Positions 8,998 through 18,259 of a DNA stretch of 51,498 nucleotides are shown here, piece after piece; the first letter of the stretch is position 1, and every line of letters begins with the position of its first letter. Source of the DNA: Planctomycetota bacterium (GTDB taxonomy: Bacteria; Planctomycetota; SZUA-567; H5-PLA8). The notes under the pieces are model-generated. The model was not told where the DNA came from and did not search any database. It saw nothing but the letters and a program-made list of their open reading frames with translations. The position numbers and the translations under genes were made by a program. The stretch is taken from positions 2,794 to 54,291 of the forward strand of contig JAPLOD010000717.1 in the NCBI GenBank assembly GCA_026692735.1, in the 5' to 3' direction.

Positions 8998-11529
8998 TCA
9001 CGGAAACACCCGCATCTCATACAGTGAATACCCGAACTCCGTCCCGCGTTTCTTGCCCATCATCCGCACCCAGCGCGCCGCCGTCGGCGCGAACTTGATG
9101 CTGTCCGTCCCGGCCTTGCCTTTGTCCGTCGTGTAGACTTCCTTCCAGTTCTCGCCGTCCGCCGATACTTCGATCGCGTACTCCTTCCCGTACGCCCCCT
9201 CCCACAGCAGCTCCACGCGCGAGATCGTCTCCGTCTTGCCCAGGTCCACGGCCAGCCATTGCGGATCGGAGAACTCCGACGACCACCGCGTCGCCGGGTT
9301 GCCGTCCACGGCGGCCTCCGGGTTCGCCGCGCCGTCCTTCGCGATGCTCGATGACGCCTTGACCGGTTTGCCGACGGCGATCCCCTGGCGCGCTTTCTTC
9401 TCCTCGGCGCCCATGACCTGGAAGTCGCGCAGGCTGAGCACCGGAGGAGCATCGCCTTTGATGAGCGCCGCTTCGAACTGGTACGAACCGGTCTCGGCGG
9501 GCACGGCGCAGGCGAACGTGATGCGCTTGTCGCCCAGAGCGGGCACGGTCGCGTTCTCGACTTTCTCCTGCACGGCTTTGCCGTCCTTCAGCATGCGGAA
9601 GCGCACCTGTCCCTGCCAGTCCTGGTACAGATCGTTGATGACGACGACGGGCACCTGCCGCTCCTCGCCGCCGTTCGGTTCGTCGGTCCAGAAGTCAATC
9701 ATCAGTCCCACGGGCGCGAACGCGTCGCCCACGTACTTCCGAAACTCCGGCTCGATAGTCAGCTTTTCGAGATCAATGTAGTCGTCGCACGTCTGGCCGC
9801 CGGCGCGCGAATAACTCAGGCTGCAGAAATGGAGCACGCCCGCGCATTTGCGGTGGCAGCGCCAGAATTCCGTGAGCGCCGCGACGTACCGCGCGTGCAG
9901 CGTGCGGCACTGTCCGGGCGTGGCGTTGTCGCCGAGCAGGTTCTTGTAGACCTGTTTGGTGAGCGTTGTCGGCGTGCCATCGCGGTTGAGCCACAGCCAG
10001 CAGTATTCGTTGATGATGATGGCATTGTTGCCCTTGTTGGGGCGGGCGTTGCCGCCCGGCGTCGGGTTCACGCCGGCAAGCTGCCGCAGCTTGAAGTTGG
10101 CGTTGGAGAACAGATATGGGTGCGATTCGAAGCTGTCGCCGGGCTGGTCCTCTGTGCCGTAGCCGTTGTCCCACGGCCGATTGGAGAGATCGAGGCCGCG
10201 TACTTCGTGGATCGCCGGGCCGGTTTCCTGCGTCGAGGTCTCGTTCTGCGCGTCCCAGATCACGACGCACGGATGGTTCCAGCGCTCCTGCATCCAGTCC
10301 GCGTAATCCCCGGCAATCTGTTCGTGTTTGAGCCCCGCCCGCGCCTTGGCCCAACCCGCGCCGCCGTACCAGATGGGATACTCGTCCTGTACCAGCAGCC
10401 CTTCCTCGTCCGCGACGCGATACCACACTTCCGGCGGGAAGCCGATACAGTAGCGCGCCGAGTTCCAGTGCATGCTCTTCCACGAACGGATCACGTTGCG
10501 GACCCAGTCTTCGCGCCACGGCAGGCCGCCGCGGGCGGGGTCTTCGGCGAAGCGGAAGAAGCAGGTGTTCGTGCCGCGCAGGAAGTACGTTTTGCCGTTC
10601 AGCTCCGCGCGCTTGGTCTCCGTGTTAAAGCGGAAGCTGCGCATGCCGAAGCGCGTGGTGTAAACGTCTCCGCCGGTGTTCACCTCAAGCTCATAGAGGA
10701 ACGGATCCTCCGGCGACCATAGATGGCAGTCCTTGATCGGAATGCGGACGTCTGGCGTCGCAATGCCGTCCTTCGACACGAGCTGGCCCGAGTTTGCCGT
10801 GCCAACCTCCTTTTTCGACTTCGCTTCGCGAACGGTGAATGCAGCGGAGACCCGCGCGTCCTGTAAACCGTCCCAACGAACGACAGCCTGCACGCGCGCT
10901 TCCTTCTTCTCGATGTCCGGCGCGACCTGCACGCGGACGATGTGCGGCGTGCCGGAAAGGATGAGTTCGACCGAATCGTAGATGCCCGGGATGTAGCGGA
11001 CCTTCTCGAAATCAAAGCCGTCGGGCAGGTCCGGCGGGACCTGCTTGCGCGACGCGCCGACGCGGATAACCAGCTCGTTCTTCTCGTCACCGGGCTTCAG
11101 GTGCGGCTTGAGGTCGAAGTAGCCAGGCGTGAAGGACGATAGATGCTCGCCAACGAGCTGCCCGTTGAGATACACGCGCGTTGTGTATTCGGCCTTGTGG
11201 ACCTTGAGCAGCGCCACCGCCGGGATCGGCCCGCCGACGCTGAACGTCCTGCGATACCAGAAGGCTTCGCGCAGCGGGTCGGCGTCTTTCACGCCGACGT
11301 TCTTGAACGCCGGCTGCGCCATGTCGGCGAAGCCGGGCACGGGGACCTTGCTCTCGAACTTGTCCGGCGCCTTGTCCATCGCGCCTTCGCCGATCTCCCA
11401 CGGGCCGTCGAGGCTGATGACCTTGCGTGGTTCCTCGCCGCCCGTCGCGCCAGGCGCCACGAGCAACGCCGCCAGCACAAGCACAACTTCATGGTATCGC
11501 ATCATCTCGAGAACTCCTTCATCGTTCAT
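8998..11529 (-). CDS. Glycoside hydrolase family 2-like protein with C-terminal F5/8 type C (discoidin/CBM32-like) domain
   Basis: Jelly-roll region (TTRVYLNGQLVGEHLSSFTPGYFDLKPHL, RYIPGIYDSVELILSGTPHI), catalytic region PCVVIWDAQNETS, C-terminal ASSSIAKDGAANPEAAVDGNPATRWSSEFSDPQWLAVDLGKTETISRVELLWE. Likely true start MMRYHEVVLVLAALLVAP at ~11505. Confidence 0.85.
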   Translation of the reverse strand: MNDEGVLEMMRYHEVVLVLAALLVAPGATGGEEPRKVISLDGPWEIGEGAMDKAPDKFESKVPVPGFADMAQPAFKNVGVKDADPLREAFWYRRTFSVGGPIPAVALLKVHKAEYTTRVYLNGQLVGEHLSSFTPGYFDLKPHLKPGDEKNELVIRVGASRKQVPPDLPDGFDFEKVRYIPGIYDSVELILSGTPHIVRVQVAPDIEKKEARVQAVVRWDGLQDARVSAAFTVREAKSKKEVGTANSGQLVSKDGIATPDVRIPIKDCHLWSPEDPFLYELEVNTGGDVYTTRFGMRSFRFNTETKRAELNGKTYFLRGTNTCFFRFAEDPARGGLPWREDWVRNVIRSWKSMHWNSARYCIGFPPEVWYRVADEEGLLVQDEYPIWYGGAGWAKARAGLKHEQIAGDYADWMQERWNHPCVVIWDAQNETSTQETGPAIHEVRGLDLSNRPWDNGYGTEDQPGDSFESHPYLFSNANFKLRQLAGVNPTPGGNARPNKGNNAIIINEYCWLWLNRDGTPTTLTKQVYKNLLGDNATPGQCRTLHARYVAALTEFWRCHRKCAGVLHFCSLSYSRAGGQTCDDYIDLEKLTIEPEFRKYVGDAFAPVGLMIDFWTDEPNGGEERQVPVVVINDLYQDWQGQVRFRMLKDGKAVQEKVENATVPALGDKRITFACAVPAETGSYQFEAALIKGDAPPVLSLRDFQVMGAEEKKARQGIAVGKPVKASSSIAKDGAANPEAAVDGNPATRWSSEFSDPQWLAVDLGKTETISRVELLWEGAYGKEYAIEVSADGENWKEVYTTDKGKAGTDSIKFAPTAARWVRMMGKKRGTEFGYSLYEMRVFP

Positions 11530-11545
11530 CCTTCATCGTTCATCG
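11514..11545. repeat. Heptamer tandem repeat (TTCATCG/C) about 4 units
   Basis: cttcatcgttcatccttcatcgttcatcgttatc at the 5' end of the GH2 gene. Confidence 0.7.
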
Positions 11546-11656
11546 TTATCTGCTCATCATTGTCCTGTATACCCCGTCCGCTGCCGATACTCTTTCCGCT
11601 CTTGCGCAACACGGCGTCCCTGCGCATCCTTGTCTCCTATCAGCGGGGGGGAGATT

Positions 11657-14600
11657 ATGACCGCGACGCGTTTCCGCACAACGTTGTGCCAGGCCGCTGT
11701 GCTCGTCCTCGCCATAAGGGCATGCGCCCAGGAGGCCGGAACCGTGGGCCAGCGGCCGTATGAACTGGAATGGGCCAACCGCACGCAGGATGACCACCCG
11801 CCGCTCGTTGACTTTGAGGACCTCACCGGCTGGCGCGTCGAATGCAAGGACGCCGAAGCGAAGTTCGAGCGCACCCGCGAACAGCAGATCTGGGGGACGT
11901 TCGTCGGCAAGCTGACCTATCGCGCCGCCGGAAAGGAACCGTCCGTCCGCGTCGCGCCGCCCGCGCCCGTCAAGATCGAGAAACCCTTCGATGCCGTGAC
12001 CTGCTGGATCTACGGCAACAACTGGGGCTGGACCACCGACCCGGAAACGCCCCAGGTGGCCGTGACCGCCCTCTTTGCCGACGCCGCCGGCCAGGAGTTC
12101 ACCGTCCCGCTCGCCCACGTGAACTGGACGGAGTGGTTTCTCTGCCACCGCCGCCTGCAGCCGGACCAGATCAAGCGCGTGGCAGGAGGCGCAGCGTTCA
12201 AGGGCTTCGTGATCGCCAACGGCCGCAACACCAAGGACCGCGCGCTCTACTTCGACAACCTCGCTGTCTTCCTCGAAGAGTTCAAGCCGCTCACGTTCCA
12301 GCCGCGCCCCGAACGCGGCATTCCGATGCTCCCCGGCCAGGGAGTTGGCACGAACACGGGACCGGGCAAGCTTCCTTTTCCGACGCGGCCCGAAACCATC
12401 CTCCCCGACAACCTGACCGAAAAGTTCAAGACCGCCGTCGCCGCCGACGGTGCCGCCTTCGTCTTCAGGTACGATGGCGAGGACGGCAGGCTCAGCTATC
12501 GCCTCGAACCGAAGACCGGCACGCTTTCCGACCTGAGCGCGCAGTGGGAAGGGCGCGGCGGCGTGGTCCGCCCGTGCGTGGGCGGTGGAGTCTGCCTGCA
12601 GACGCCCCGCGGGCCGGTGCCGCCCGAGACTGCCGAGCACCTCGGCACGGCGCAAAAGGGCGACGCCGTCGAATCCCGCTGGCGGCTGAAGGCCGGCGAC
12701 GTGAGTGCCGAGGCGACGTACACCTATCGCCTCTGGAAGAAATCGCTCGTCGTGGATGTCGTCGCGCTCGGCGGCAACGTCGCCGAAGTGCGCTACGGCC
12801 GTGCCCTTGGCCTGGAAAACCCCCGGCTCGTCACCTTGCCGTTCTACCTCTATGGCAGCACGCGCCCGGCCATCGCCGTCTCAGGTCCGCCGGACAGGCC
12901 GCTCTTCCTGGCGGGCCACACCGACTGGTGCCTCACCAATTCGTCCGAACCGTGGGCGGCCAATCTGATCGGCGCCGATGGCGTGGCGTTCAACGGCGGC
13001 ACGCGCTACATCCCCAAGACCGACGGCAAGCGCAACGACTGCTTCGAGCGGCTCTTCATCACGCTCTCGCCGCGCTTCGAAGAAGTCCTGCCCACCATCC
13101 CGAACCCCGTCTCGCCGTGGAAGCACATCACCGGCACGCGCGTCTGGCGCGCGCATGGCGCCAGCCCGAACCGTGCGCATGACGTGAGCTTCTGGACCGA
13201 ATGCCACCGCTACGGCATGACCCAGGTGATCGTCACCGACCATGAGACCATGTGGCGCGACGGCGGCGAGAGCTTCACTTTCCGCACGCGCGCCGCGCCG
13301 AAAAAAGGCGGCGACGAAGGAGAACGCGAGTACTCCCGGTTCATGCAGGACAAGCTCGGCTTCGTCTACGGCCCGTACAACAACTTCACCGACTTCGCGC
13401 CCGTCAACGAGTATTGGACGCCGGACCTCATCAGCCGTGCGCCGGACAACCAGCTCCAGCAGGCCTGGATGCGCTGCTACGCGCCCAAGCCCGCGCGCGC
13501 GGTGGAATTCTGCGCGCTGCTCGCGCCGAAGATCCAGGAGAAGTTCAAGTTCAGCACCGCGTACTGCGACGTGCACACGGCGGTCGCGCCGTGGCACCGC
13601 ACCGACTACGACGCGCGCGTGCCGGGCGCCGGAACGTGCGCGGCGGTCTTCTATTCCTTCGGCGAAATCATGCTGCACCAGAAAGCGGCGTGGAACGGCC
13701 CGGTGTACTCCGAAGGCAACAACCACTTTCCCTATTGCGGCCTGACTGACGGCAACTATGGACAGGACCAGAACTACCGGCCCGCGGTGCAGCCGTGGCT
13801 GGTGGACTTCGATCTGCGCAAGCTGCACGACCTGTGCTGCAACTTCGGCATGGGCAACCCGGAGATGTTCTTCGCGGGCCAGAAGACCCACGAGCCGCTC
13901 GACCGCTTCTTCGCGGCGACGGTCGCCTTCGGCCACCCGGGGTTCCTGACCTACGAAGGCGGCCTGCCCACGGCGCTGCGCAGTTACTTCCTGCTGCAGC
14001 CGCTGCATGCGCGCTACGCTCTGTCGAGCGCGAAAGAGATCCGCTACGTGGACGCGGACGGCAAGTTGCTCGACACCACGGCGGCGGTCGCGACGGGTGT
14101 GTACGCGCGCTCGCAGGTTGTCACGCGCTACGCCGACGGCACCATTACCGCGGCCAACGGACATCCGCAGGAGCGGCTTGTCGTTGAGGCCTACGGCCGC
14201 AAGCTGGACCTGCCGCCGAACGGCTATGCCGGCTGGACTGAGGACGGCGCGGTGAATGTCTTCAGCGGCGATGTGGGCGGACACCGTTGCGACTATGCCG
14301 TGGCGCCGGCGCAGCTCTTCGTTGACGGCCGCGGCCGATTCGTGCGCTTCGAGAAAGCCGCGGGCAACGGCATCGGCATCTACCGCCTTTCCCCCGGCGG
14401 CTGCGAAATTACCCCGTTCCAGGGCGCGGAGTGCGGCTTTGCCATTCGAGAGGGCACTGCCGTGGCGCTGGACAAAGAAGGCAAAGTGATCGGCCCGGCG
14501 AAGCTGCGCGTGTCGCGCGGACTGACGTATGTTGAGCCTGTTGCGAACGCATTCAGCTACAGACTCAGTGACGAAACGATAGCGGCGGTCGTGGAGCTGA

Positions 14601-16021
14601 CGTGCGCGCGTGACGAGGTTGTGCCGGGCGAGACAGTCATCGTTCGTGGCAAAGAGGAACACACGCTGCAGGTTCCGGCGGATGCGAAACCGGGCGCGCG
14701 GCTGTGGCGCGAGTTCGAAGGCGGCTGGATTGACTTCACGGTTATGCCTCTGGCCGACGCCGCGTGGGCGCTTGACGGCAACTCGCTGCGGCTGACGCTG
14801 GCCAGCCACCTCGCCAGGGCCGGGGACTTCGTGCTGCTGCTGGCCGGGCAGGAGCAGACGCTGCGCCTCGAACCCGGCAAGCCCTCCGCGGCGGCGTTCG
14901 ATCTTGGCGCGCCGGCTGCCGAGAACGAGGAAGTGCTGGCCCTGACGCTGCGTGCCGGCGGGCCGCAGGTGCGCCTTGAGCGCGGTCTGAAGACGGAACT
15001 CGGCACGCGCCGCCTCGCGGCCTTGCCGGAGAAATGGCGCGCGGGCATGCGCTTGCGCAAGCAGGACGAACGTTTCGACTTTGGCGAGACGCGCGCCAGC
15101 GTGGACCCGCGCGCTTCCGCCTGCGGCGGCGTGGAACGCAGCGGCATCTTCATGCATCCGCCGTGGATGGGCGGCACGGGATACTCGTTCGCGCTCTACG
15201 ATGCGGTGTCGTTGCCTGCTCAACCGGCGGCCGCGTTCCGCGCGCTAGTCGGGAAGGGCGACGGCAGCGACCTCGGCGACGGCATCCTCTACAAGGTCGC
15301 CGTGGTGGACGCGAACGGCACGGAGACGATGGTGGCCGAACAAACGGTGGCGAGACACGAGTGGCTGCCGATTGAGGCCGACCTCACGCCGTGGGCGGGA
15401 AAGCCGGTGCAGCTCAAGCTGCTCACGGATGTGGGGCCGAAAGACGATTCCAGCGGCGATTGGGGCTGCTGGGCCGAGATGCGCATCGAGAGCCGGCAGC
15501 CCGGCTTGTTCAGAACGCTCGACGAGAACGTGGAGGCGTATCGCCGCGAGGCTGCTCCGTTCCCGGTGGCCGGCGTCACTGTCGAGCAGCTCAGGAGCGC
15601 CAGGCGCGGCTGGCTGCGCTACGACGGCATGGGCCTCGAAGGCGGTGTCGGAGACTATGCCTCGTTCGCCGTGCTGAACGGCGTCGAGCTTGGCGGGATG
15701 GCTGGGGCGGGCGGCGACGCGGTGAAGGGCGTATGGGCGGAAAAGGTCGGCGTGCCGCTCACCCCCGTTGCCCTCAAGACGCTGGGTTTCTTCAACCGCT
15801 TCGCGCTGCGCAATCCGAAGCAGGACTGCTTCAAGGTGCGGCGGTTCTGGATCGAGCTCGAACTGGCCGATGGCCGGAAGTGCTCGTCGCTGATTACGCC
15901 CGCGGTCTTCACTCAGCCGCCCGGCTGGAAATATGCGGAAGGGATCAAGGTGCCGCCCGGTGAGGATATCCGTGTCGGCATCTCGTTCCGTTCTTCAGCA
16001 GCAACAGATGATCGTAGATAG
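11657..16021 (+). CDS. Very large secreted protein (~1450 aa), probable carbohydrate-active enzyme of unassigned family
   Basis: Signal-like MTATRFRTTLCQAAVLVLAIRACAQ. Central region contains motifs such as MTQVIVTDHETMWRDGGESFTF, YSEGNNHFPYCGLTDGNYGQD, FDLRKLHDLCCNFGMGNPEMFFAG; C-terminal beta-rich modules. Track ORF extends upstream to 11129, but the protein-like start is here. Confidence 0.75.
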   Translation: MTATRFRTTLCQAAVLVLAIRACAQEAGTVGQRPYELEWANRTQDDHPPLVDFEDLTGWRVECKDAEAKFERTREQQIWGTFVGKLTYRAAGKEPSVRVAPPAPVKIEKPFDAVTCWIYGNNWGWTTDPETPQVAVTALFADAAGQEFTVPLAHVNWTEWFLCHRRLQPDQIKRVAGGAAFKGFVIANGRNTKDRALYFDNLAVFLEEFKPLTFQPRPERGIPMLPGQGVGTNTGPGKLPFPTRPETILPDNLTEKFKTAVAADGAAFVFRYDGEDGRLSYRLEPKTGTLSDLSAQWEGRGGVVRPCVGGGVCLQTPRGPVPPETAEHLGTAQKGDAVESRWRLKAGDVSAEATYTYRLWKKSLVVDVVALGGNVAEVRYGRALGLENPRLVTLPFYLYGSTRPAIAVSGPPDRPLFLAGHTDWCLTNSSEPWAANLIGADGVAFNGGTRYIPKTDGKRNDCFERLFITLSPRFEEVLPTIPNPVSPWKHITGTRVWRAHGASPNRAHDVSFWTECHRYGMTQVIVTDHETMWRDGGESFTFRTRAAPKKGGDEGEREYSRFMQDKLGFVYGPYNNFTDFAPVNEYWTPDLISRAPDNQLQQAWMRCYAPKPARAVEFCALLAPKIQEKFKFSTAYCDVHTAVAPWHRTDYDARVPGAGTCAAVFYSFGEIMLHQKAAWNGPVYSEGNNHFPYCGLTDGNYGQDQNYRPAVQPWLVDFDLRKLHDLCCNFGMGNPEMFFAGQKTHEPLDRFFAATVAFGHPGFLTYEGGLPTALRSYFLLQPLHARYALSSAKEIRYVDADGKLLDTTAAVATGVYARSQVVTRYADGTITAANGHPQERLVVEAYGRKLDLPPNGYAGWTEDGAVNVFSGDVGGHRCDYAVAPAQLFVDGRGRFVRFEKAAGNGIGIYRLSPGGCEITPFQGAECGFAIREGTAVALDKEGKVIGPAKLRVSRGLTYVEPVANAFSYRLSDETIAAVVELTCARDEVVPGETVIVRGKEEHTLQVPADAKPGARLWREFEGGWIDFTVMPLADAAWALDGNSLRLTLASHLARAGDFVLLLAGQEQTLRLEPGKPSAAAFDLGAPAAENEEVLALTLRAGGPQVRLERGLKTELGTRRLAALPEKWRAGMRLRKQDERFDFGETRASVDPRASACGGVERSGIFMHPPWMGGTGYSFALYDAVSLPAQPAAAFRALVGKGDGSDLGDGILYKVAVVDANGTETMVAEQTVARHEWLPIEADLTPWAGKPVQLKLLTDVGPKDDSSGDWGCWAEMRIESRQPGLFRTLDENVEAYRREAAPFPVAGVTVEQLRSARRGWLRYDGMGLEGGVGDYASFAVLNGVELGGMAGAGGDAVKGVWAEKVGVPLTPVALKTLGFFNRFALRNPKQDCFKVRRFWIELELADGRKCSSLITPAVFTQPPGWKYAEGIKVPPGEDIRVGISFRSSAATDDRR

Positions 16022-16074
16022 GCGCGGGCCAGCCCCACCCAACCATAGACCATAAACCAGAAGCCCCTCTCCCC

Positions 16075-16110
16075 CTATCTGTGTCCATCTGTGTTCATCT
16101 GTGGTTCCGT
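16075..16110. repeat. Nonamer-type repeat TATCTGTGTCCATCTGTGTTCATCTGTGG
   Basis: Period ~9 imperfect repeat (tctgtgtcca tctgtgttca tctgtggtt), overlapping the 3' end of the sdaA ORF. Confidence 0.75.
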
Positions 16111-17316
16111 ATCTCCGTGTTGTTCGTACACGCGCGCCAGGCCGCCGCCGGCGGTCTCACGGTAGAGGCTCGGCAGGTCCTTGCCCGTCGCCTTCATCGC
16201 TGACACGACCTGGTCGAACGTGATCCGGTGGCGGCCGTCCGACAACAGCGCGAAATCGGCACAGTCCAGCGCCCTCGTCGCCGCCATCGCGTTGCGCTCG
16301 ATGCACGGAATCTGCACCAGCCCGGCGACCGGATCGCAGGTCAGCCCCAGGTGGTGCTCCAGGCCCATCTCCGCGGCGTACTCGATCTGCATCGGTGTGC
16401 CGCCCAGCAACTGTGTCGCCGCCGCCGCGGCCATGGCGCAGGCCGCCCCGATCTCGCCCTGGCAGCCGACCTCCGCCCCCGAGATGGACGCGTTCTGCTT
16501 GATGACGTTCCCGAACAGCCCCGCGCAGGCCAGCCCGTGCAGAATCTCCTGCTCCTCGCAGCGCGACTGCTCCTGCAGATACCGCAGCACCGCCGGCAGC
16601 ACGCCGCACGAACCGCACGTCGGCGCTGTGGCCACCACGCCGCCCGCGGCGTTCTCTTCCGCCGCGGCCAGCGCGTACGCCGAGACCATGCCCGTGCTGC
16701 GGAAGGGCTCCACCATGCGTTGCGCCTTGCGCAGATACGACGCCGCTTTCCGCGAAAGGCGCAGCGACCCCGGCAGCGCGCCGTCGGCGTGCAGGCCGCG
16801 GTCGAGCGCCGCCTGCATGGCATGCCAGACTTCCGTCAGGTATCCCCAGATGGCCTGTCCTTCCTTTGCCTCGACGTGCGCCCACAGCGGCTGGCCGTTC
16901 TGCAAAGCCCAGTCCACGATGGCCGCCATCGTCGTCAGGTCGTAGACTTGTACGGCGGACTGCGCCGTCTCGCCTTCGGCGCGCAGCGCTCCGCCGCCGA
17001 TGCTGTAGACGCGCCAGCGCTCAAGCACCTCGCCGCTTGCGCCCAGCGCCTCGAACTCCATGCCGTTGGGATGCTCGGGCAGTGTCTGCTCCGCCCGCCA
17101 GATCAGCTCGGTGATGCGCGGGGTCAGCACCTCGCGGATCACCTGTTCCGTCAGGTGTCCCTTGCCCGTCGCGGCCAGGCTGCCGTACAGCGTCACGCGG
17201 TAGCTCGCCGCCTGTGGCGTCCGCTTGGCGAACCGCTCCGCTGCCAGGCGTGGTCCCAGCGTGTGGCTGGAGGAAGGCCCTGCGCCAACCCGGTACAGCT
17301 CCTTCAACGACTCCAT
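16075..17316 (-). CDS. sdaA: L-serine dehydratase (single-chain, Fe-S type)
   Basis: MESLKELYRVGAGPSSSHTLGPRLAAERF, TAPTCGSCGVLPAVLRYL, NASISGAEVGCQGEIGAACAMAAAA, GLTCDPVAGLVQIPCIERNAMAATRALDCADFAL. Track ORF to 17340; preferred start MESLKEL at 17316. Confidence 0.93.
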   Translation of the reverse strand: MESLKELYRVGAGPSSSHTLGPRLAAERFAKRTPQAASYRVTLYGSLAATGKGHLTEQVIREVLTPRITELIWRAEQTLPEHPNGMEFEALGASGEVLERWRVYSIGGGALRAEGETAQSAVQVYDLTTMAAIVDWALQNGQPLWAHVEAKEGQAIWGYLTEVWHAMQAALDRGLHADGALPGSLRLSRKAASYLRKAQRMVEPFRSTGMVSAYALAAAEENAAGGVVATAPTCGSCGVLPAVLRYLQEQSRCEEQEILHGLACAGLFGNVIKQNASISGAEVGCQGEIGAACAMAAAAATQLLGGTPMQIEYAAEMGLEHHLGLTCDPVAGLVQIPCIERNAMAATRALDCADFALLSDGRHRITFDQVVSAMKATGKDLPSLYRETAGGGLARVYEQHGDTEPQMNTDGHR

Positions 17317-17414
17317 CGTGCCCCTCCATCCCGTACGCAATCCTCACGGATTGCGTCAGCCGACACCGCGCAACGATACGCCTTTCCAGGGCGCATTACA
17401 AGACTAGAAATAGA

Positions 17415-17450
17415 TTGACAATTATGCACAATGAACTATAATTAACGTTA
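17415..17450 (+). promoter_or_regulatory. Near-consensus sigma70 promoter plus palindrome upstream of TA module
   Basis: TTGACA (17415-17420), N16, TATAAT (17437-17442), immediately followed by palindrome TAACGTTA (17443-17450). Confidence 0.75.
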
Positions 17451-17469
17451 GTTAGTGGAGGAAGCTGAG

Positions 17470-17760
17470 ATGGACTTTCTTAGCAGTGAACAGGTACAGG
17501 GCGCGCTGCACATCAGCCGACCGACGCTCTACCTGTGGGTGCGTCAGGGCAAACTGAAAGCTCAGCGGGCCGGACGCGCGCTGCTGTTCCGCGAGGAGGA
17601 CGTGCGGGCGTTGGTGCGGCCCGCTGGCGCCGCCAAGGAGCAGCCACGCATGAGCCGTGAGGAAGCCCTCGCCCTGCTGCGGAACCGCCAGGGCACCGGC
17701 ACGGTGTTGCTGCCGTATACCCGTGAGGAGCTCTATGAGCGGCATCCTCCTGGACAGTAA
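17470..17760 (+). CDS. Excisionase/MerR-type HTH DNA-binding protein, probable antitoxin
   Basis: MDFLSSEQVQGALHISRPTLYLWVRQGKLKAQRAGRALLFREEDVRALV: helix_turn_helix_17-type sequence. Overlaps the downstream PIN gene. Confidence 0.8.
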   Translation: MDFLSSEQVQGALHISRPTLYLWVRQGKLKAQRAGRALLFREEDVRALVRPAGAAKEQPRMSREEALALLRNRQGTGTVLLPYTREELYERHPPGQ

Positions 17761-18160
17761 CATTCTGGTCTATGCCTACATCCCCGACCCCTCTGAACTC
17801 AAGGTCAGTCGGGCGATAGAAGCGGTGCGGCGTGCGGCGGAAATGGGGACCGGCTGCGTAACGGTGCAGAACCTCGCTGAGTTCAGCGCGGTTGCACTGC
17901 ACAAAGCCAAGCCGCCCAGGACCCCGGCCGAAACCCGCGGCAGGATCCGCCAGATCGAGGCGCTTTTCGCCGTTCTCTCCCCCGCCGCGCGCCACGTCCA
18001 CATGGCCCTCGACGCTGTCGCGCGTCACCGGCTTTCCTTCTGGGATGCGCTCTTGTGGGCCGTCGCCAAGGACAACGGCATCGCTGAGATCTGGACTGAA
18101 GACTTCGAGGACGGACGTGCCATCGAAGGCGTATTGTTCAAGAACCCGCTGAAGGAGTAG
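17735..18160 (+). CDS. PIN-domain protein, probable VapC-like toxin
   Basis: MSGILLDSNILVYAYIPDP...VTVQNLAEFSAV...HRLSFWDALLWAVAKDNGIAEIWTEDFEDG: acidic PIN motifs LDSN, FWDALLWA, TEDFEDG. Confidence 0.88.
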   Translation: MSGILLDSNILVYAYIPDPSELKVSRAIEAVRRAAEMGTGCVTVQNLAEFSAVALHKAKPPRTPAETRGRIRQIEALFAVLSPAARHVHMALDAVARHRLSFWDALLWAVAKDNGIAEIWTEDFEDGRAIEGVLFKNPLKE

Positions 18161-18259
18161 CCGCGCCCTCAGCGAAAGCGTTTGTGGAAACAGCACTCGT
18201 CATTCGCCGTGCATCGTCCATAATCCATGCTTCACGATTGCCTGCAGGGGGAGCTGACG

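Noticed and set aside
12881-15223. 780-aa minus-strand ORF (and similar at 28359..30296, 30503..32233, 22157..23929, 48277..49917)
   Set aside because: Antisense shadows of strong coding genes caused by GC-rich codon usage.
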